In this document: in pieces, positions 1 through 9,474 of the stretch
Layout of the letters: each line of letters begins with the position of its first letter
Numbering within the stretch: position 1 is the stretch's first letter
Origin: JAFDVL01 sp043783625
GTDB taxonomy: Bacteria > Acidobacteriota > Blastocatellia > RBC074
Assembly (NCBI GenBank): GCA_043783625.1
Contig: JAYVZE010000148.1
Location: 1-64,000, forward strand
Reading direction: 5' to 3'
Length of the DNA: 64,000 nucleotides
Made by a program: the position numbers and the translations under genes
Notes under the pieces: model-generated
Database searches by the model: none
What the model saw: only the letters and a program-made list of their open reading frames with translations
Told to the model about the DNA's origin: nothing

Positions 1-142
1 AAAGTAAGCTCATGCGGTTACTTTGATTTAATTCTCCCAAACCTAAGTCGTTGCTGCTAAGTGCTTTATTTCTCGTTAAAAAAATGTTCACAGTATTGAA
101 AATAATATCGAAGAATATTCATATAGCTAGGAATTGAGGAGT

Positions 143-766
143 CTAATCTTCGTCATCATATTTGCCCGGTTCTTTCGTATTGCCATCCGCTAAATCACAT
201 AAGCGGCGAAATCCTGAAAGCATTGTCAGCCACGCCCATTCACCTGCTGTTGCGATTACTTTTTGCTTCACCGTCGGGCGATCCACCAGTTTTTTTTGTT
301 TCAGCAGGAAGACAATATCATCCAAATCTTTTTGTCGTCCGGCATTAAATTTCAGGATGACCAACCATTCAGGCGTGATGACGTGCAAGCCGTTCGGCAA
401 GCCAATCGCTTCTTGCAACGCCTGACGATATAATTCACGGTAGCCATCGCTTCTGACAATCCAATCAATCTGGACGTTATACCTGCCAATTTTCAAGGTG
501 TAGCTGCTGCCGCCAAAGGTCAGCGGATGTTGCGGAGTCAATGATAAATTATTGGAGGCGATTATATCTACATCTTTGGTCATGCGTGGGCTGCCGTAAA
601 AGTGCATCGCCAGCCCTCCCGCAACAGCCCATTCAATTTCTTCCCGCGTAGCCAACTTGCCAGCTTTTTTCGCCGCTTTCACTCCCGTTTCGCTGGAAAT
701 CATCGGGCTGGTGGCATCATTTTCCAGCATCCGTTCGACAAGTTTTTGGTAATCGTTTTCACTCAT
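143..766 (-). CDS. Nucleotidyltransferase-fold protein (AbiEii/DUF6036-like)
   Basis: A 207-residue protein with a nucleotidyltransferase-type signature: a Gly-Gly turn (AVAGGLAMHFYG) followed by the acidic pair DVDI near residues 65-67. This resembles AbiEii/DUF6036-like proteins that transfer nucleotides to tRNA or protein targets in toxin-antitoxin systems, though many relatives are uncharacterised. I chose the ATG at 766; an in-frame TTG at 784 would add six residues. The gene lies directly downstream of the xylanase gene on the same strand, 14 bases after its stop, so the two may share a transcript. No toxin or antitoxin partner is visible beside it. The fold assignment is fairly secure; the function is not known. 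Confidence 0.7.
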   Translation of the reverse strand: MSENDYQKLVERMLENDATSPMISSETGVKAAKKAGKLATREEIEWAVAGGLAMHFYGSPRMTKDVDIIASNNLSLTPQHPLTFGGSSYTLKIGRYNVQIDWIVRSDGYRELYRQALQEAIGLPNGLHVITPEWLVILKFNAGRQKDLDDIVFLLKQKKLVDRPTVKQKVIATAGEWAWLTMLSGFRRLCDLADGNTKEPGKYDDED

Positions 767-780
767 TTCTTTCTCTTTGA

Positions 781-3141
781 TCAACGACTCACCGTTCGCT
801 CCGTCGGCGTTCGTCTTCCTGTTCCTCCACCGCTCCGCGTACGTCCATCTATATCAAGCATCACCGTCACTTCTCCACTTGCCTCTAATTTTGTCGTGAT
901 TGTTTTGATGTTACGTGCATAGTTCACCGTTACGTTGTACTCGCCTTTAAATCCGCGCGTTCGATAAATTCCGCTGGCGTCGGAATTTCCATTTTCATTC
1001 GTCCACCATTCACGGAACCAGAGATCGTTCCAGGCTAAGGCTTCCGGCTTGGATGACCAGTCGGCGCGGTACATCGCTCCTTGTGGTAACCAGTGCGCAC
1101 GCTCCCAAAATCCCCACATCAGGAAGTCGTCAAATTTCGGCGAACTGAAAATCAACGTGACAAAATCTCGCGTAAAATCAGCCTGCAACGCTTCATCCGC
1201 CGTATTGAAATCATATTCTGTGACTGCCAAACGAACATTCAGTTGTGAATATCGCGCAATAATATTCTGCATCAAATCAATCGAAGTGACACCGGCAAAA
1301 TGTCCCTGCATTCCGGCGCCATCCACCGGAGCGCCATTGTCCAACAGGTATTTAATCACAGCAAAATAATAATCCTGATGCTGAATGTTCGTACCGCCAG
1401 CTGACAAAATATCGTAGTCATTAATGAACAATTTCGTATTCGGTTCAAGCTGCCGCGCCAGTTGAAACCAGCGAATCATTTCCTGATTTCCTAAAATTCC
1501 ATTTGAGGCAGAGACACCGTTGACTCCGCTGAGCCGCCCCTGCACGTCATAATTTGTGTATGGTTCATTCAGGACATCCCATTGATATAATTTTCCTTTG
1601 ACGCCCGCATCTCCCAGCACATCATTGAATCGGGTTGTAATTCGACTCTGCAAATCATTCGCACTAAGTGCCTGTAAATCGCTCGGTAAATACTTCCACG
1701 AAGGCCAAATTAAATTATGTCCACGGGCTGCGATATTGTGATCCGTCAACCACTGAATCGCCGTTCGCGTATTGGTTTTATTGAAGGCATTCCCACAGGT
1801 CGTGCATTCCCAAAGACTCCATTTCAAATCATTTTCAAAGACGGACGTATTGAAATGACTCGACACCCGCGAACGATAGATTTCAGCATCGGTGCTGTTT
1901 TGCGTTAGTAATTGCGCGGTAATCGCCGAGCCGAATTTAAAAGCGTGATTAATTTGCTGGACATAAACCTGCGCTCCGTTAATCGGGTTCCCATTGCGGT
2001 CTACGACATTGACTTTTAAATCACCTTTGCGAATTTGTTCGATTCGGCTGTTGGCTTCGAGACGCCACGGAGCATTCGGATTGCCGCGTTGTGGGTAATA
2101 TGTTGAGGTTGGAAGCTGGCTGAGCTGAACTCCCTGCCCATAATTCGTGAGGGTCACGCCGCCCAGTTCAAATTTCTGCGGCCCGGCAGCAAATTGAAAA
2201 ACCAGATGCGCACCATTCACAGCGTAGGTGTCGTTCGATTTGAACGGGACTTGAAACTGCTGCCATTCACTGGTATCAACCGGCAAACTCAATGATACGG
2301 ACTTAGCAAAATCGCCGCCGTTACGCTCAAACACGACCTGTGCCCGCGTGTTACCGCTGGCCGGTTCAAGTTTCCTCATCCAAAAGCTCAACAGCATCAA
2401 ATCATCTTTGGCGAGACTGATACTGTTATTCCAACTTAAGCCAGCGTTATAAATATTTGCTGAAGTACCAACGACATTGACCTGAATTGCCTGCGCAAAA
2501 CTTTGTCCGGTAGCGGCTACATTGGTTGCGGAGCCTCCGCCTGCGCTGCTGTCAAAATAAGTAGAATAATTACCACTAATCACTGAAGTCCCATTGCCGG
2601 GAAGTGGCGGTGTCGCGCCAAGATTTACTAAGCTGAGTCCGCCGATTTCAAACGTCTGCGGGCCGAACGCAAATTGAAAACTCAGTTGCGCTTCCCCGGC
2701 GTTGTAAAGCGAAGCCGATTTGAACGGAATACTGTATTTCGTCCACGTATTCCCGTCGCACGGGAAAGAAGTGAAAAGTGATTTTTTATTCGGAGCCGCC
2801 ACCTGCTCAAAACTGACATAGCCGCGAATGTTGTGTTCATCGAGCGGTGCGACTTTGCGTACCCAAAAAGTAAGTAACAAATTGTCGCTCGCGTTCACGG
2901 TTTGAGAATTCGTCCAGCTAATTTGTGCATCACTAATGCTTGACGAAGTACCCGGAACCGTCAATCGGTAACCTTGCGTGAAAGATTGTCCGCTGATGTT
3001 GATTGGCTGAGCCGTGGCTCCTGCTCCGACACCACCGTTGATACTATAAACATTGGCTGGGAGGATCGAAGTCTGCGCTAAAGCGGTCAGAGAAAAGAAG
3101 CTCAGAAAACAACCGAAAAAAATATTTTGGATAATTTTCAT
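781..3141 (-). CDS. Secreted GH10 endo-1,4-beta-xylanase with two CBM domains
   Basis: A secreted 786-residue glycoside hydrolase family 10 enzyme that would cleave xylan backbones. The start is placed at the ATG at 3141 because it begins a clean signal peptide (KIIQNIFFGCFLSF, ending ALAQ). Two related beta-sandwich modules follow (about residues 30-170 and 185-335), each carrying an ISGQSF or ATGQSF motif and ending in FEIGG or FELGG; they look like CBM4/9/22-type carbohydrate-binding modules. The catalytic barrel covers about residues 355-730. The acid/base glutamate is in WDVLNEP (Glu526) and the nucleophile in VTEYDF (Glu642). A short beta-rich tail follows. Extracellular plant-polymer degradation is the expected role. 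Confidence 0.93.
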   Translation of the reverse strand: MKIIQNIFFGCFLSFFSLTALAQTSILPANVYSINGGVGAGATAQPINISGQSFTQGYRLTVPGTSSSISDAQISWTNSQTVNASDNLLLTFWVRKVAPLDEHNIRGYVSFEQVAAPNKKSLFTSFPCDGNTWTKYSIPFKSASLYNAGEAQLSFQFAFGPQTFEIGGLSLVNLGATPPLPGNGTSVISGNYSTYFDSSAGGGSATNVAATGQSFAQAIQVNVVGTSANIYNAGLSWNNSISLAKDDLMLLSFWMRKLEPASGNTRAQVVFERNGGDFAKSVSLSLPVDTSEWQQFQVPFKSNDTYAVNGAHLVFQFAAGPQKFELGGVTLTNYGQGVQLSQLPTSTYYPQRGNPNAPWRLEANSRIEQIRKGDLKVNVVDRNGNPINGAQVYVQQINHAFKFGSAITAQLLTQNSTDAEIYRSRVSSHFNTSVFENDLKWSLWECTTCGNAFNKTNTRTAIQWLTDHNIAARGHNLIWPSWKYLPSDLQALSANDLQSRITTRFNDVLGDAGVKGKLYQWDVLNEPYTNYDVQGRLSGVNGVSASNGILGNQEMIRWFQLARQLEPNTKLFINDYDILSAGGTNIQHQDYYFAVIKYLLDNGAPVDGAGMQGHFAGVTSIDLMQNIIARYSQLNVRLAVTEYDFNTADEALQADFTRDFVTLIFSSPKFDDFLMWGFWERAHWLPQGAMYRADWSSKPEALAWNDLWFREWWTNENGNSDASGIYRTRGFKGEYNVTVNYARNIKTITTKLEASGEVTVMLDIDGRTRSGGGTGRRTPTERTVSR

Positions 3142-3260
3142 ACGATAAAAATTCAACTCAAGTGAAGGAATTGGATAGCGAAATTCTGTTTGTAACAAGC
3201 AGGAAAACTAATGAGGATTATGAAGGAAAACAAAAATTTCTCAAGTCTACGATTTCCGGG

Positions 3261-5066
3261 CTAAATCGCCTTCAAGACAACCAACGTCAAATCGTCATGC
3301 TGATGCGCATCCACTGAAAAATCATGGACAGCTTTGAGAACGGCATCAGCAATCACAGAAGCTTTTTCTTTACGATATTCGCGGACAACTTCGACGATGC
3401 GACGCTCGCCGAATTCCAATCTTTCGGGTGGAGCGGTATGCGCTTCGCTCAGTCCATCCGTATAAAAAAACAGGACATCGCCCTTTTGCAAATAAATTGT
3501 TTCGCTCTTGTATTGCTGTTGATCGAAAATTCCCAGCAGTAAGCCACCAGATTTTAAGGCACGCCACTTGCCATCCGCTTTCATCAAAATGGGGGGATTA
3601 TGCCCGGCATTGCTGTACTGAAAAGTTCGCGCTTCTGTGTTGAGAACTCCAAACACCATGGTGACTAACAACTGTCTTCCGAGATCACGATGCAAACGTG
3701 AATTCGTCGCCCGCATCATTTTGGCTAATCCAAATCCACTTCGTGCCATCAATCGGGTGATGCTGCGCGTTGCCGCCATGCCCATCGCAGCGCGGACGCC
3801 TTTCCCTGCGACATCACCAATCATGATGCCTAATTTGTGATCGGATAAACGAATGTAGTCGTAAAAATCTCCGCTTAAATTTAATGCGGGTTCAAGGCGT
3901 GCCGCCAGCTCAAAACGTTTTAGAATCGGAGGAGAATCTGGCGTCATGGCACGTTGAATATCACGCGCCATCATGATTTCGTGTTCGAGTAACTGCTCGC
4001 GCTCGACCTGTTCGGTGTAAAGTCTGGCGTTCGCCAAAGCAATGCTGAGATTATTGCCAACGCTCTCCAATAAATGTGCCTGACCGTGTCCAAAGGCATT
4101 GATGCGACTGCTTTCCAAGGCAATGACTCCGATCACATTATCTTTGTGAATGAGCGGCACTGCGACTTCCGAATGATGCGCACTGGTTTCCCAACTTTTG
4201 GTCACGTGATAATCGGGGTCTTTGGCGACATCGCCAACAATGACCGGATGTCGCAGCCGCACGGCCCGCCCGACGATACCCTGATTAATAGAAGTCCGGT
4301 TGGCTTGCGAGACGCTCGGAGCATTGAAGCCTTCTTCGATATGCCAGATAAATTCTTCGGATTCTTCATCAATTAATCCAACTGATAAAGTGTCAAAAGC
4401 AATCACACGATGCAACAACGGCGCAATTTGCTGGAGTAGTTGATCCAGATCAAGAATCGAATTGATTTCATGTCCGATGTCAATCAGCGTATCCATTTCA
4501 TCGGTACGCGCTCGTAATTCATCGTAAAGACGGGCATTTTCCAGTGCAATCGCTAATTGATTTCCCAGCACATTGAGAATGCGTTCGTGCTGGGGCGTGA
4601 AGTAATTTGTCTCAACACTTTCAATCGTTAAAACGCCAACCACTTTTTGTTCACGAATCAATTTCAATGGAACTGCGATCATTCCACGCGGCTCATCATT
4701 GCCTTCAACGTCCATTTTCAGGTAGCGCGGGTCTTGTTGGACATCAGGGACAATAATCGTATGTTCATGGCGCAAAGCGGCTGAAGCAATGCTTCGATCT
4801 AATGGAATAAACCGGTTGCGCGCCACCTCTTCAGGTTTATATCCCACCGATTTTTTCCAGACCAGACAATGCCGCTCTTCATCATTCAGCAATAAATTGA
4901 GGAATTTATAATCAATGACTTCACGCATGCGCAACGCGATCCGCTCAATCAATTCGTCCAGGTCAAGAATCGAAATAAATTCAACACTGAGTTCGTTGAT
5001 TAAATCCTGGAGGCGATGTGACGCGCTGAGTTCAGGGTGGATAGCTGGCGCAGATGTTTCAGTCAT
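3261..5066 (-). CDS. GAF-GAF-PP2C (SpoIIE/RsbU-type) phosphatase
   Basis: A 601-residue cytoplasmic regulator with two tandem GAF sensor domains (about residues 25-180 and 190-350) and a C-terminal SpoIIE-type PP2C serine phosphatase domain (about 385-600). The phosphatase metal motifs are visible as SGDFYDY, IGDVAGKG and FYTDGLSEA. RsbU-like proteins dephosphorylate an anti-anti-sigma factor and so activate a partner-switching stress response; no such partner is encoded next to it. The ATG lies two bases beyond the peroxiredoxin stop codon, so the two genes are probably co-transcribed and linked to a redox or stress signal. The ligands of the GAF domains cannot be read from the sequence. Confidence 0.93.
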   Translation of the reverse strand: MTETSAPAIHPELSASHRLQDLINELSVEFISILDLDELIERIALRMREVIDYKFLNLLLNDEERHCLVWKKSVGYKPEEVARNRFIPLDRSIASAALRHEHTIIVPDVQQDPRYLKMDVEGNDEPRGMIAVPLKLIREQKVVGVLTIESVETNYFTPQHERILNVLGNQLAIALENARLYDELRARTDEMDTLIDIGHEINSILDLDQLLQQIAPLLHRVIAFDTLSVGLIDEESEEFIWHIEEGFNAPSVSQANRTSINQGIVGRAVRLRHPVIVGDVAKDPDYHVTKSWETSAHHSEVAVPLIHKDNVIGVIALESSRINAFGHGQAHLLESVGNNLSIALANARLYTEQVEREQLLEHEIMMARDIQRAMTPDSPPILKRFELAARLEPALNLSGDFYDYIRLSDHKLGIMIGDVAGKGVRAAMGMAATRSITRLMARSGFGLAKMMRATNSRLHRDLGRQLLVTMVFGVLNTEARTFQYSNAGHNPPILMKADGKWRALKSGGLLLGIFDQQQYKSETIYLQKGDVLFFYTDGLSEAHTAPPERLEFGERRIVEVVREYRKEKASVIADAVLKAVHDFSVDAHQHDDLTLVVLKAI

Positions 5067-5068
5067 AC

Positions 5069-5515
5069 TTACGTTTGAATAGCAGCAATTGCCTTGAGAA
5101 TTTCATCATCAGCGGGGCGGAAAATCGGGATAACAGTTTTACGATAACGAATCACGCCTTCTTTATCAATGACGATGACTCCACGTTTCGTTCCAATCAA
5201 TGATTTCATGTCGTAGGCTTTCGTCACAGCTCCGTTAGCATCAGACAATAACCGCAAGGGTAAATTGTGATTCGCAGTGAAGCGTTGATGCTTCGCTACT
5301 GAATCGGAATTAATACCGATGACTTCGGCCCCGGTTGCCTGATATTGCTCCCAGTTATCGCGGACACTGCATAATTGCTTCGTGCAGACAGGGGTTTCGT
5401 CTCCAGGATAAAAAAGCAAGACAACAATCTTGCCGCGTGAATCGCTGAGTTGCCAGCGAATTCCATCACCATCCGGCAAATCAATTTCGGGCGCGGTCTG
5501 TCCGGTTTCTGCCAT
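5069..5515 (-). CDS. bcp: Peroxiredoxin, Prx Q/BCP type
   Basis: A 148-residue thiol peroxidase of the AhpC/TSA superfamily that reduces hydrogen peroxide and organic hydroperoxides using thioredoxin. The active-site segment reads PGDETPVC, with the peroxidatic cysteine at Cys44 and a second cysteine at Cys49. This C-x4-C spacing is typical of the atypical 2-Cys BCP/Prx Q subfamily. There is no signal peptide, so it should be cytoplasmic. It sits between the HtrA protease gene (5 bases upstream) and the PP2C phosphatase gene (2 bases downstream), forming an apparent stress-response operon. Confidence 0.93.
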   Translation of the reverse strand: MAETGQTAPEIDLPDGDGIRWQLSDSRGKIVVLLFYPGDETPVCTKQLCSVRDNWEQYQATGAEVIGINSDSVAKHQRFTANHNLPLRLLSDANGAVTKAYDMKSLIGTKRGVIVIDKEGVIRYRKTVIPIFRPADDEILKAIAAIQT

Positions 5516-5520
5516 AAAAA

Positions 5521-6714
5521 TTATCCTCTTTTTGGTCGCTCATTCAGCGTGACATCGAAAGTCAATCGTTTACTGCCGCGTACGATGTCAACTTTGACTT
5601 TATCGCCAATATTTTTTTTGTTGATGGCGCTCTCAAAATCATCGTGCGTTTTCATGGGCTTGCCGTCTATCGAAGTGATGATGTCACCACCCAGATACAG
5701 GATTTGATTGCGGAAGCGCACGGGCTGGTTTCCGCCTTGAATTCCAGCTTTTTCCGCTCCACCATTTTCATACACCTGCGAAATCATCAGCCCCTCATCA
5801 ACGGATAAACGCAATCTGTTCGCCAGCCCTTGATTCAGTTGAATGGGAGGCGTAATGCCAAAATCAGGTTTGCGTGCATAGCCATATTTGATGATGTCAG
5901 GAATGATTCGTTTCGCGGTATCAACCGGAACCGCAAAGCCAATGCCAACTGAACCACCCGACGGACTGTAAATCATGGTATTGATTCCAATCAGCCGCCC
6001 ACGCGAATCCAATAACGGGCCGCCGGAATTTCCGGGATTGATCGCCGCATCCGTTTGAATGACACTTTCAATCAAGCTGTTTGTAATTTCAGAATGCAGC
6101 GCACGCGCCAAGCCGGACACCACGCCCGTCGTCAAAGTCCGATCCAATCCGAACGGATTCCCAATCGCTAACACTTTTTTTCCGACAAATAAATCCGTTG
6201 AATTGCCCAGCGGAATGAGATTCAGGCTTTCCTGCGGAGCCTTGATTTCAATGATCGCTAAATCGTTATCAGGATCAGCACCAATCGGTTTCGCTTTGTA
6301 GCTTTTCCCGTTCGCCAGCGAAACCTGTAATTCCTGTGCAAAGCCTCCATTTTGCCCTTGCACAACATGATAATTCGTTAAGATATGCCCTTCCTTATCC
6401 AGAATAGAACCCGAACCTGTTCCTTGTTGTGGATACACCTGAAACCAATCCTGCACGTAATCAGTGGAAGTAATATTCACTACGCCGGGACTCATCGCCT
6501 TATAAACATCACTGTTATTTTTTTCATCGCTGGCGACGGAAGCATCCTGAATCTCTGCGATTGGTGAAGCCTCATTATTGCCTGCGGCATCGGCAAATCG
6601 TCCAAGTAATTTCGGGCCAAGTTTTTCGTATGCGACAACGATAGTTCCGGCAAAGAACGCCGTTAATAATGCTAATCCGACTAATTGTTTGCCCGTGACT
6701 TGATAAGCTTTCAT
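5521..6714 (-). CDS. HtrA/DegP-type serine protease with PDZ domain
   Basis: A 397-residue periplasmic quality-control protease of family S1C. An N-terminal signal anchor (about residues 10-29) precedes a trypsin-like domain whose triad is visible: His116 in LTNYHVV, Asp151 in DPDNDLAI and Ser230 in NPGNSGGPL. One PDZ domain follows (about 290-395), with GGDIITSIDGKP. The single PDZ makes it more like DegS/HhoA than DegP, which has two. It heads an apparent operon with the peroxiredoxin and PP2C phosphatase. A 215-base gap to the divergent gene at 6930 should contain both promoters. Substrates are unknown. Confidence 0.95.
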   Translation of the reverse strand: MKAYQVTGKQLVGLALLTAFFAGTIVVAYEKLGPKLLGRFADAAGNNEASPIAEIQDASVASDEKNNSDVYKAMSPGVVNITSTDYVQDWFQVYPQQGTGSGSILDKEGHILTNYHVVQGQNGGFAQELQVSLANGKSYKAKPIGADPDNDLAIIEIKAPQESLNLIPLGNSTDLFVGKKVLAIGNPFGLDRTLTTGVVSGLARALHSEITNSLIESVIQTDAAINPGNSGGPLLDSRGRLIGINTMIYSPSGGSVGIGFAVPVDTAKRIIPDIIKYGYARKPDFGITPPIQLNQGLANRLRLSVDEGLMISQVYENGGAEKAGIQGGNQPVRFRNQILYLGGDIITSIDGKPMKTHDDFESAINKKNIGDKVKVDIVRGSKRLTFDVTLNERPKRG

Positions 6715-6929
6715 AAAATAACTCCCAAAAAATGACGCTCTTGATTGTCTTACTACTTGGGCAAGAATCGCAAGCCGTGCAATGATTATTCAGCTATGAT
6801 GCTTTGATTACGATTGCCGATGCCTAAAGTTCCGAATTCTGTCGCCTCGCATTTTAAGACCGCCTGAAGTACACTTATTCTCATCAGTTGCTGTATCTTG
6901 ATCTTTCCGCCTAACGAAAGGATGTTCGT

Positions 6930-7592
6930 ATGCAACGCTCTCTCGTCCGATTTTTACTGCTTGTTTTCGTCTTGACAATTCCGGCTCTGGCACAGACTCC
7001 TCAAAAACTGGAAATCGAAATTATCGGCTTCAAAATCGGCAGTAATTATAATCCTCTGCTGGATCGGCAACCCTCTGTTTTTTCTGCTGAAAGCGTCGAG
7101 CTACCACAAACCGAAGCTGAAAAAACGGCGCGGCGCAACGCCAACACCAATCGTAATAATTCAACCTACAATCAAACTTACCCGCGCGGCGTCATTGCGC
7201 CGGAAGACAAAAGTACACGAGGGCGATTGCGTTCCTCCATCAGAGTCATTGACCTGGCGGAATGGGTCAACGTTGAAATTAAAAATACTTCCGACAAAAC
7301 CATCAAACAAATTGAGTGGGATTTTCTGTTTCCTCGCATGGAAGACAATGCACTGAAATTACGCTACGCCGTGACCAGCAAAGTCGAAGTCAAAACTGGC
7401 AACAAGAAAAAACTTAAAGTCATTCTCCCGGCCAGTGCGATGAAATGCAAAGTCATTAACATTAAAGGGGAGCAGGCTCAGGAATCGGTCTGCGGCAAAG
7501 GCTTCACGGATGCCTCGAAGTTTGAGCTGGAAAATGTTGTCATCAACCGGATTGAATACGCCGACGGCTCCGTCTGGAAGCGCGAGCCATAA
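6930..7592 (+). CDS. Exported protein of unknown function
   Basis: A 220-residue protein with a clear signal peptide (RSLVRFLLLVFVLTIP, cut after ALAQ). A low-complexity Asn/Thr/Arg-rich stretch around residues 65-85 precedes a beta-rich domain containing WVNVEIKNTSDKTIKQIEWDF. That segment resembles the comparative-strength-of-contact style of periplasmic beta-sandwich proteins, but I do not recognise the family. A good ribosome binding site (AAAGGA) lies about nine bases before the ATG. It is transcribed divergently from htrA, which hints at an envelope role only by position. Confidence 0.75.
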   Translation: MQRSLVRFLLLVFVLTIPALAQTPQKLEIEIIGFKIGSNYNPLLDRQPSVFSAESVELPQTEAEKTARRNANTNRNNSTYNQTYPRGVIAPEDKSTRGRLRSSIRVIDLAEWVNVEIKNTSDKTIKQIEWDFLFPRMEDNALKLRYAVTSKVEVKTGNKKKLKVILPASAMKCKVINIKGEQAQESVCGKGFTDASKFELENVVINRIEYADGSVWKREP

Positions 7593-7611
7593 CAACACTT
7601 ATATTTAATTC

Positions 7612-8037
7612 CTATCGTACATCTTTTATTTCAGTTATCGTAAGCAAAACATTTGTATGATGGTGTCCCGTATGGGCATGCCAAAGCTTTCCGCTAACTT
7701 CTACACGTTTACCAAGTAATCCCTTATATTGGGCATACTGCTCTTCAGTTAAAACAAGCTGTATTTTAGAAACATTCTTTCCCCGTTTCTCTCCACCTAT
7801 AATCTTTTCATCGGCGTTAACGCAGATAGGTCTGATGAGGTCTAGTATCCAGTAGGGTTCCGGTGTATCGCCTTTCTTTACGTTTTCGTAATTCGGTGGC
7901 CCGGCGAAAGTTTTCCGAGTAATTTTCCCCTTCAAATTTACTGCTGCGGGTTCATAGGAAAGACAGCTCTTTAGCGTCGTAGCATTCGATGAAAAGCCAA
8001 CGCCGAGTAATAATATGAGCGAAACGAGCCTTTTCAT
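7612..8037 (-). CDS. DUF4431-like exported protein
   Basis: A 141-residue exported protein. The ATG at 8037 is preferred over an upstream start because it begins a signal peptide (KRLVSLILLLGVGFSSNA) and is preceded by the purine-rich AAGGAGACGGAA. The mature part contains YEPAAVNLKGKI, AGPPNYENV and RPICVNAD, which match my recollection of the DUF4431 family; these small proteins have no known function. A C-terminal segment has GKLWHAHTGHHHTNV, histidine-rich enough to suggest metal binding, but this is inference. It lies 26 bases downstream of the ferredoxin gene on the same strand. Confidence 0.7.
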   Translation of the reverse strand: MKRLVSLILLLGVGFSSNATTLKSCLSYEPAAVNLKGKITRKTFAGPPNYENVKKGDTPEPYWILDLIRPICVNADEKIIGGEKRGKNVSKIQLVLTEEQYAQYKGLLGKRVEVSGKLWHAHTGHHHTNVLLTITEIKDVR

Positions 8038-8063
8038 TTCCGTCTCCTTCTCAGAATTTTGTT

Positions 8064-8288
8064 TTAATTTCCTATCGCTTCCACCGGACAACATTCCAAC
8101 GCTTCCTGACATAGGTTTTCTTCTTCTGGCGAGCTTGGCTGTTTATAGACGTAGGAATATCCGCCGCCATCGAACCGCCTAAAATTCGCTTCCGCTATAT
8201 CGCGGCAGACATCGCAGTCAATACAATTTTTATCGACAAAATATTGCCCCGCTACATTCTGGGGAACTTTAGCATTTACATCAGGCAT
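8064..8288 (-). CDS. [4Fe-4S] ferredoxin
   Basis: A 74-residue small electron carrier. Cys22, Cys25 and Cys28 form the CxxCxxC motif (NCIDCDVC), and the fourth ligand is in CCPVEAI (Cys67 followed by proline). The spacing and length fit a single-cluster [4Fe-4S] ferredoxin; an extra Cys60 could pair with Cys66 in a disulfide, as in some single-cluster ferredoxins. The ATG lies only five bases beyond the lipA stop codon, so the two genes are almost certainly co-transcribed. It may supply electrons to lipoyl synthase, which is inference from position. Confidence 0.9.
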   Translation of the reverse strand: MPDVNAKVPQNVAGQYFVDKNCIDCDVCRDIAEANFRRFDGGGYSYVYKQPSSPEEENLCQEALECCPVEAIGN

Positions 8289-8293
8289 AACTT

Positions 8294-9253
8294 TTACACT
8301 GCATTCAAATTCAAAATTGGCAATTCTCTTTTGACACTGATTGGAACAGAAATTTGCGCCGCGACCGGAATCACTCCCGCCGTATGCTCATGCGCGTGAT
8401 AGCTGGAGCGCACGAGCGGCCCCGATTCGATATACCGAAAACCCATTTCCAAGCCGATTTCCTTAAAGCGGGCAAATTCTTCCGGCGTATAATATTTCTC
8501 CACCGGCAATCGCTTTTCAGCCGGTTGCAAATATTGCCCCAGCGTCAAAATATCACAATCAACACTGCGCAAATCACGCATTGTTTCGACGATCTCTTCA
8601 TCGTTTTCACCGAGTCCCAACATCACGCCGGATTTCGTCAGCATTCCGCGTCCTTCGGCGTCGCGTCGTTTGGCTGCATTCGCTAATAAATTCAGCGTCC
8701 ATTCACGATATTTCGCGTGTGGGCGAACGCGGCGATACAGACGCGGAACCGTTTCCGTATTGTGATTCAGCACATCAGGCTGCGCATCCAGAACAATTTG
8801 TAACGCCGCTTCGTTGCCCTGAAAATCAGGGATCAAAACTTCAACCTTCACCGTAGGATTCATCGCCCGCACCGCCTGCACGGTTAACCCAAAATGCGCC
8901 GCGCCGCCATCTTCCATATCGTCACGATTCACGGCAGTGATGACAGCATGTTTGACGTTCATTTTCTTGACTGCCTGCGCGACATGCCACGGCTCTTCCG
9001 CGTCAAGCGCAACCGGAGCGCCTTTGCTCACCGCACAAAAACCACAACGACGCGTACAAATTTCACCCGCGATCATAAACGTCGCCGTTCCGCTCGACCA
9101 GCATTCAAAAATGTTCGGACATTTCGCTTCCTGACAAACCGTGTGGAGGCTCAGGTCGTTCATGAGGTGTTTAATTTGTTGATATTCGCCTCCGGTATTG
9201 AGTCGAATTTTCAACCATTTCGGCTTCGGAGTTAGTTGCTTCACCTTAGTCAT
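8294..9253 (-). CDS. lipA: Lipoyl synthase
   Basis: A 319-residue radical SAM enzyme that inserts two sulfur atoms into octanoyl groups on lipoyl domains. The auxiliary-cluster motif is Cys40, Cys45 and Cys51 (CQEAKCPNIFEC); the radical SAM motif is Cys66, Cys70 and Cys73 (CTRRCGFC). The C-terminal RSSYHA carries the conserved serine that ligates the auxiliary cluster. Length matches the family. No lipB lies alongside; instead a ferredoxin gene follows five bases downstream. The upstream gap up to 9474 carries a palindromic repeat rather than a second gene. Confidence 0.97.
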   Translation of the reverse strand: MTKVKQLTPKPKWLKIRLNTGGEYQQIKHLMNDLSLHTVCQEAKCPNIFECWSSGTATFMIAGEICTRRCGFCAVSKGAPVALDAEEPWHVAQAVKKMNVKHAVITAVNRDDMEDGGAAHFGLTVQAVRAMNPTVKVEVLIPDFQGNEAALQIVLDAQPDVLNHNTETVPRLYRRVRPHAKYREWTLNLLANAAKRRDAEGRGMLTKSGVMLGLGENDEEIVETMRDLRSVDCDILTLGQYLQPAEKRLPVEKYYTPEEFARFKEIGLEMGFRYIESGPLVRSSYHAHEHTAGVIPVAAQISVPISVKRELPILNLNAV

Positions 9254-9344
9254 AAAGATGATTATAACAGCTTATTTGAGAGAGTGTAGTCAGCGGCTGA
9301 AATTTTTCGAGAGATAAAACTAGGGGATTAATTTAAACCAGAAG

Positions 9345-9449
9345 AATAGACCACGCATCGGGCGGATGTGACGGGTTTACGCAGATCTGAAATTTATAAT
9401 GATTCAGACCCGCGAAAACCCGCTTGATCCGTAAAATCCGTGGTCTATT
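9345..9449. repeat. Palindromic intergenic element, family B
   Basis: An 11-base inverted repeat, AATAGACCACG at 9345-9355 and its exact complement at 9439-9449, brackets a GC-rich core with CCCGCGAAAACCCGC. The inner part (about 9388-9440) resembles a second stretch near 18775-18818 at the 3' end of the DUF2203 gene: both share a TATAATG-GACCCG-AAAACCC order. It lies between lipA and the sigma-factor gene, both on the minus strand. It could form a long hairpin in RNA. I see no coding capacity in it. Confidence 0.65.
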
Positions 9450-9474
9450 GCTCCTTAACCTAACTGACTTCGAT

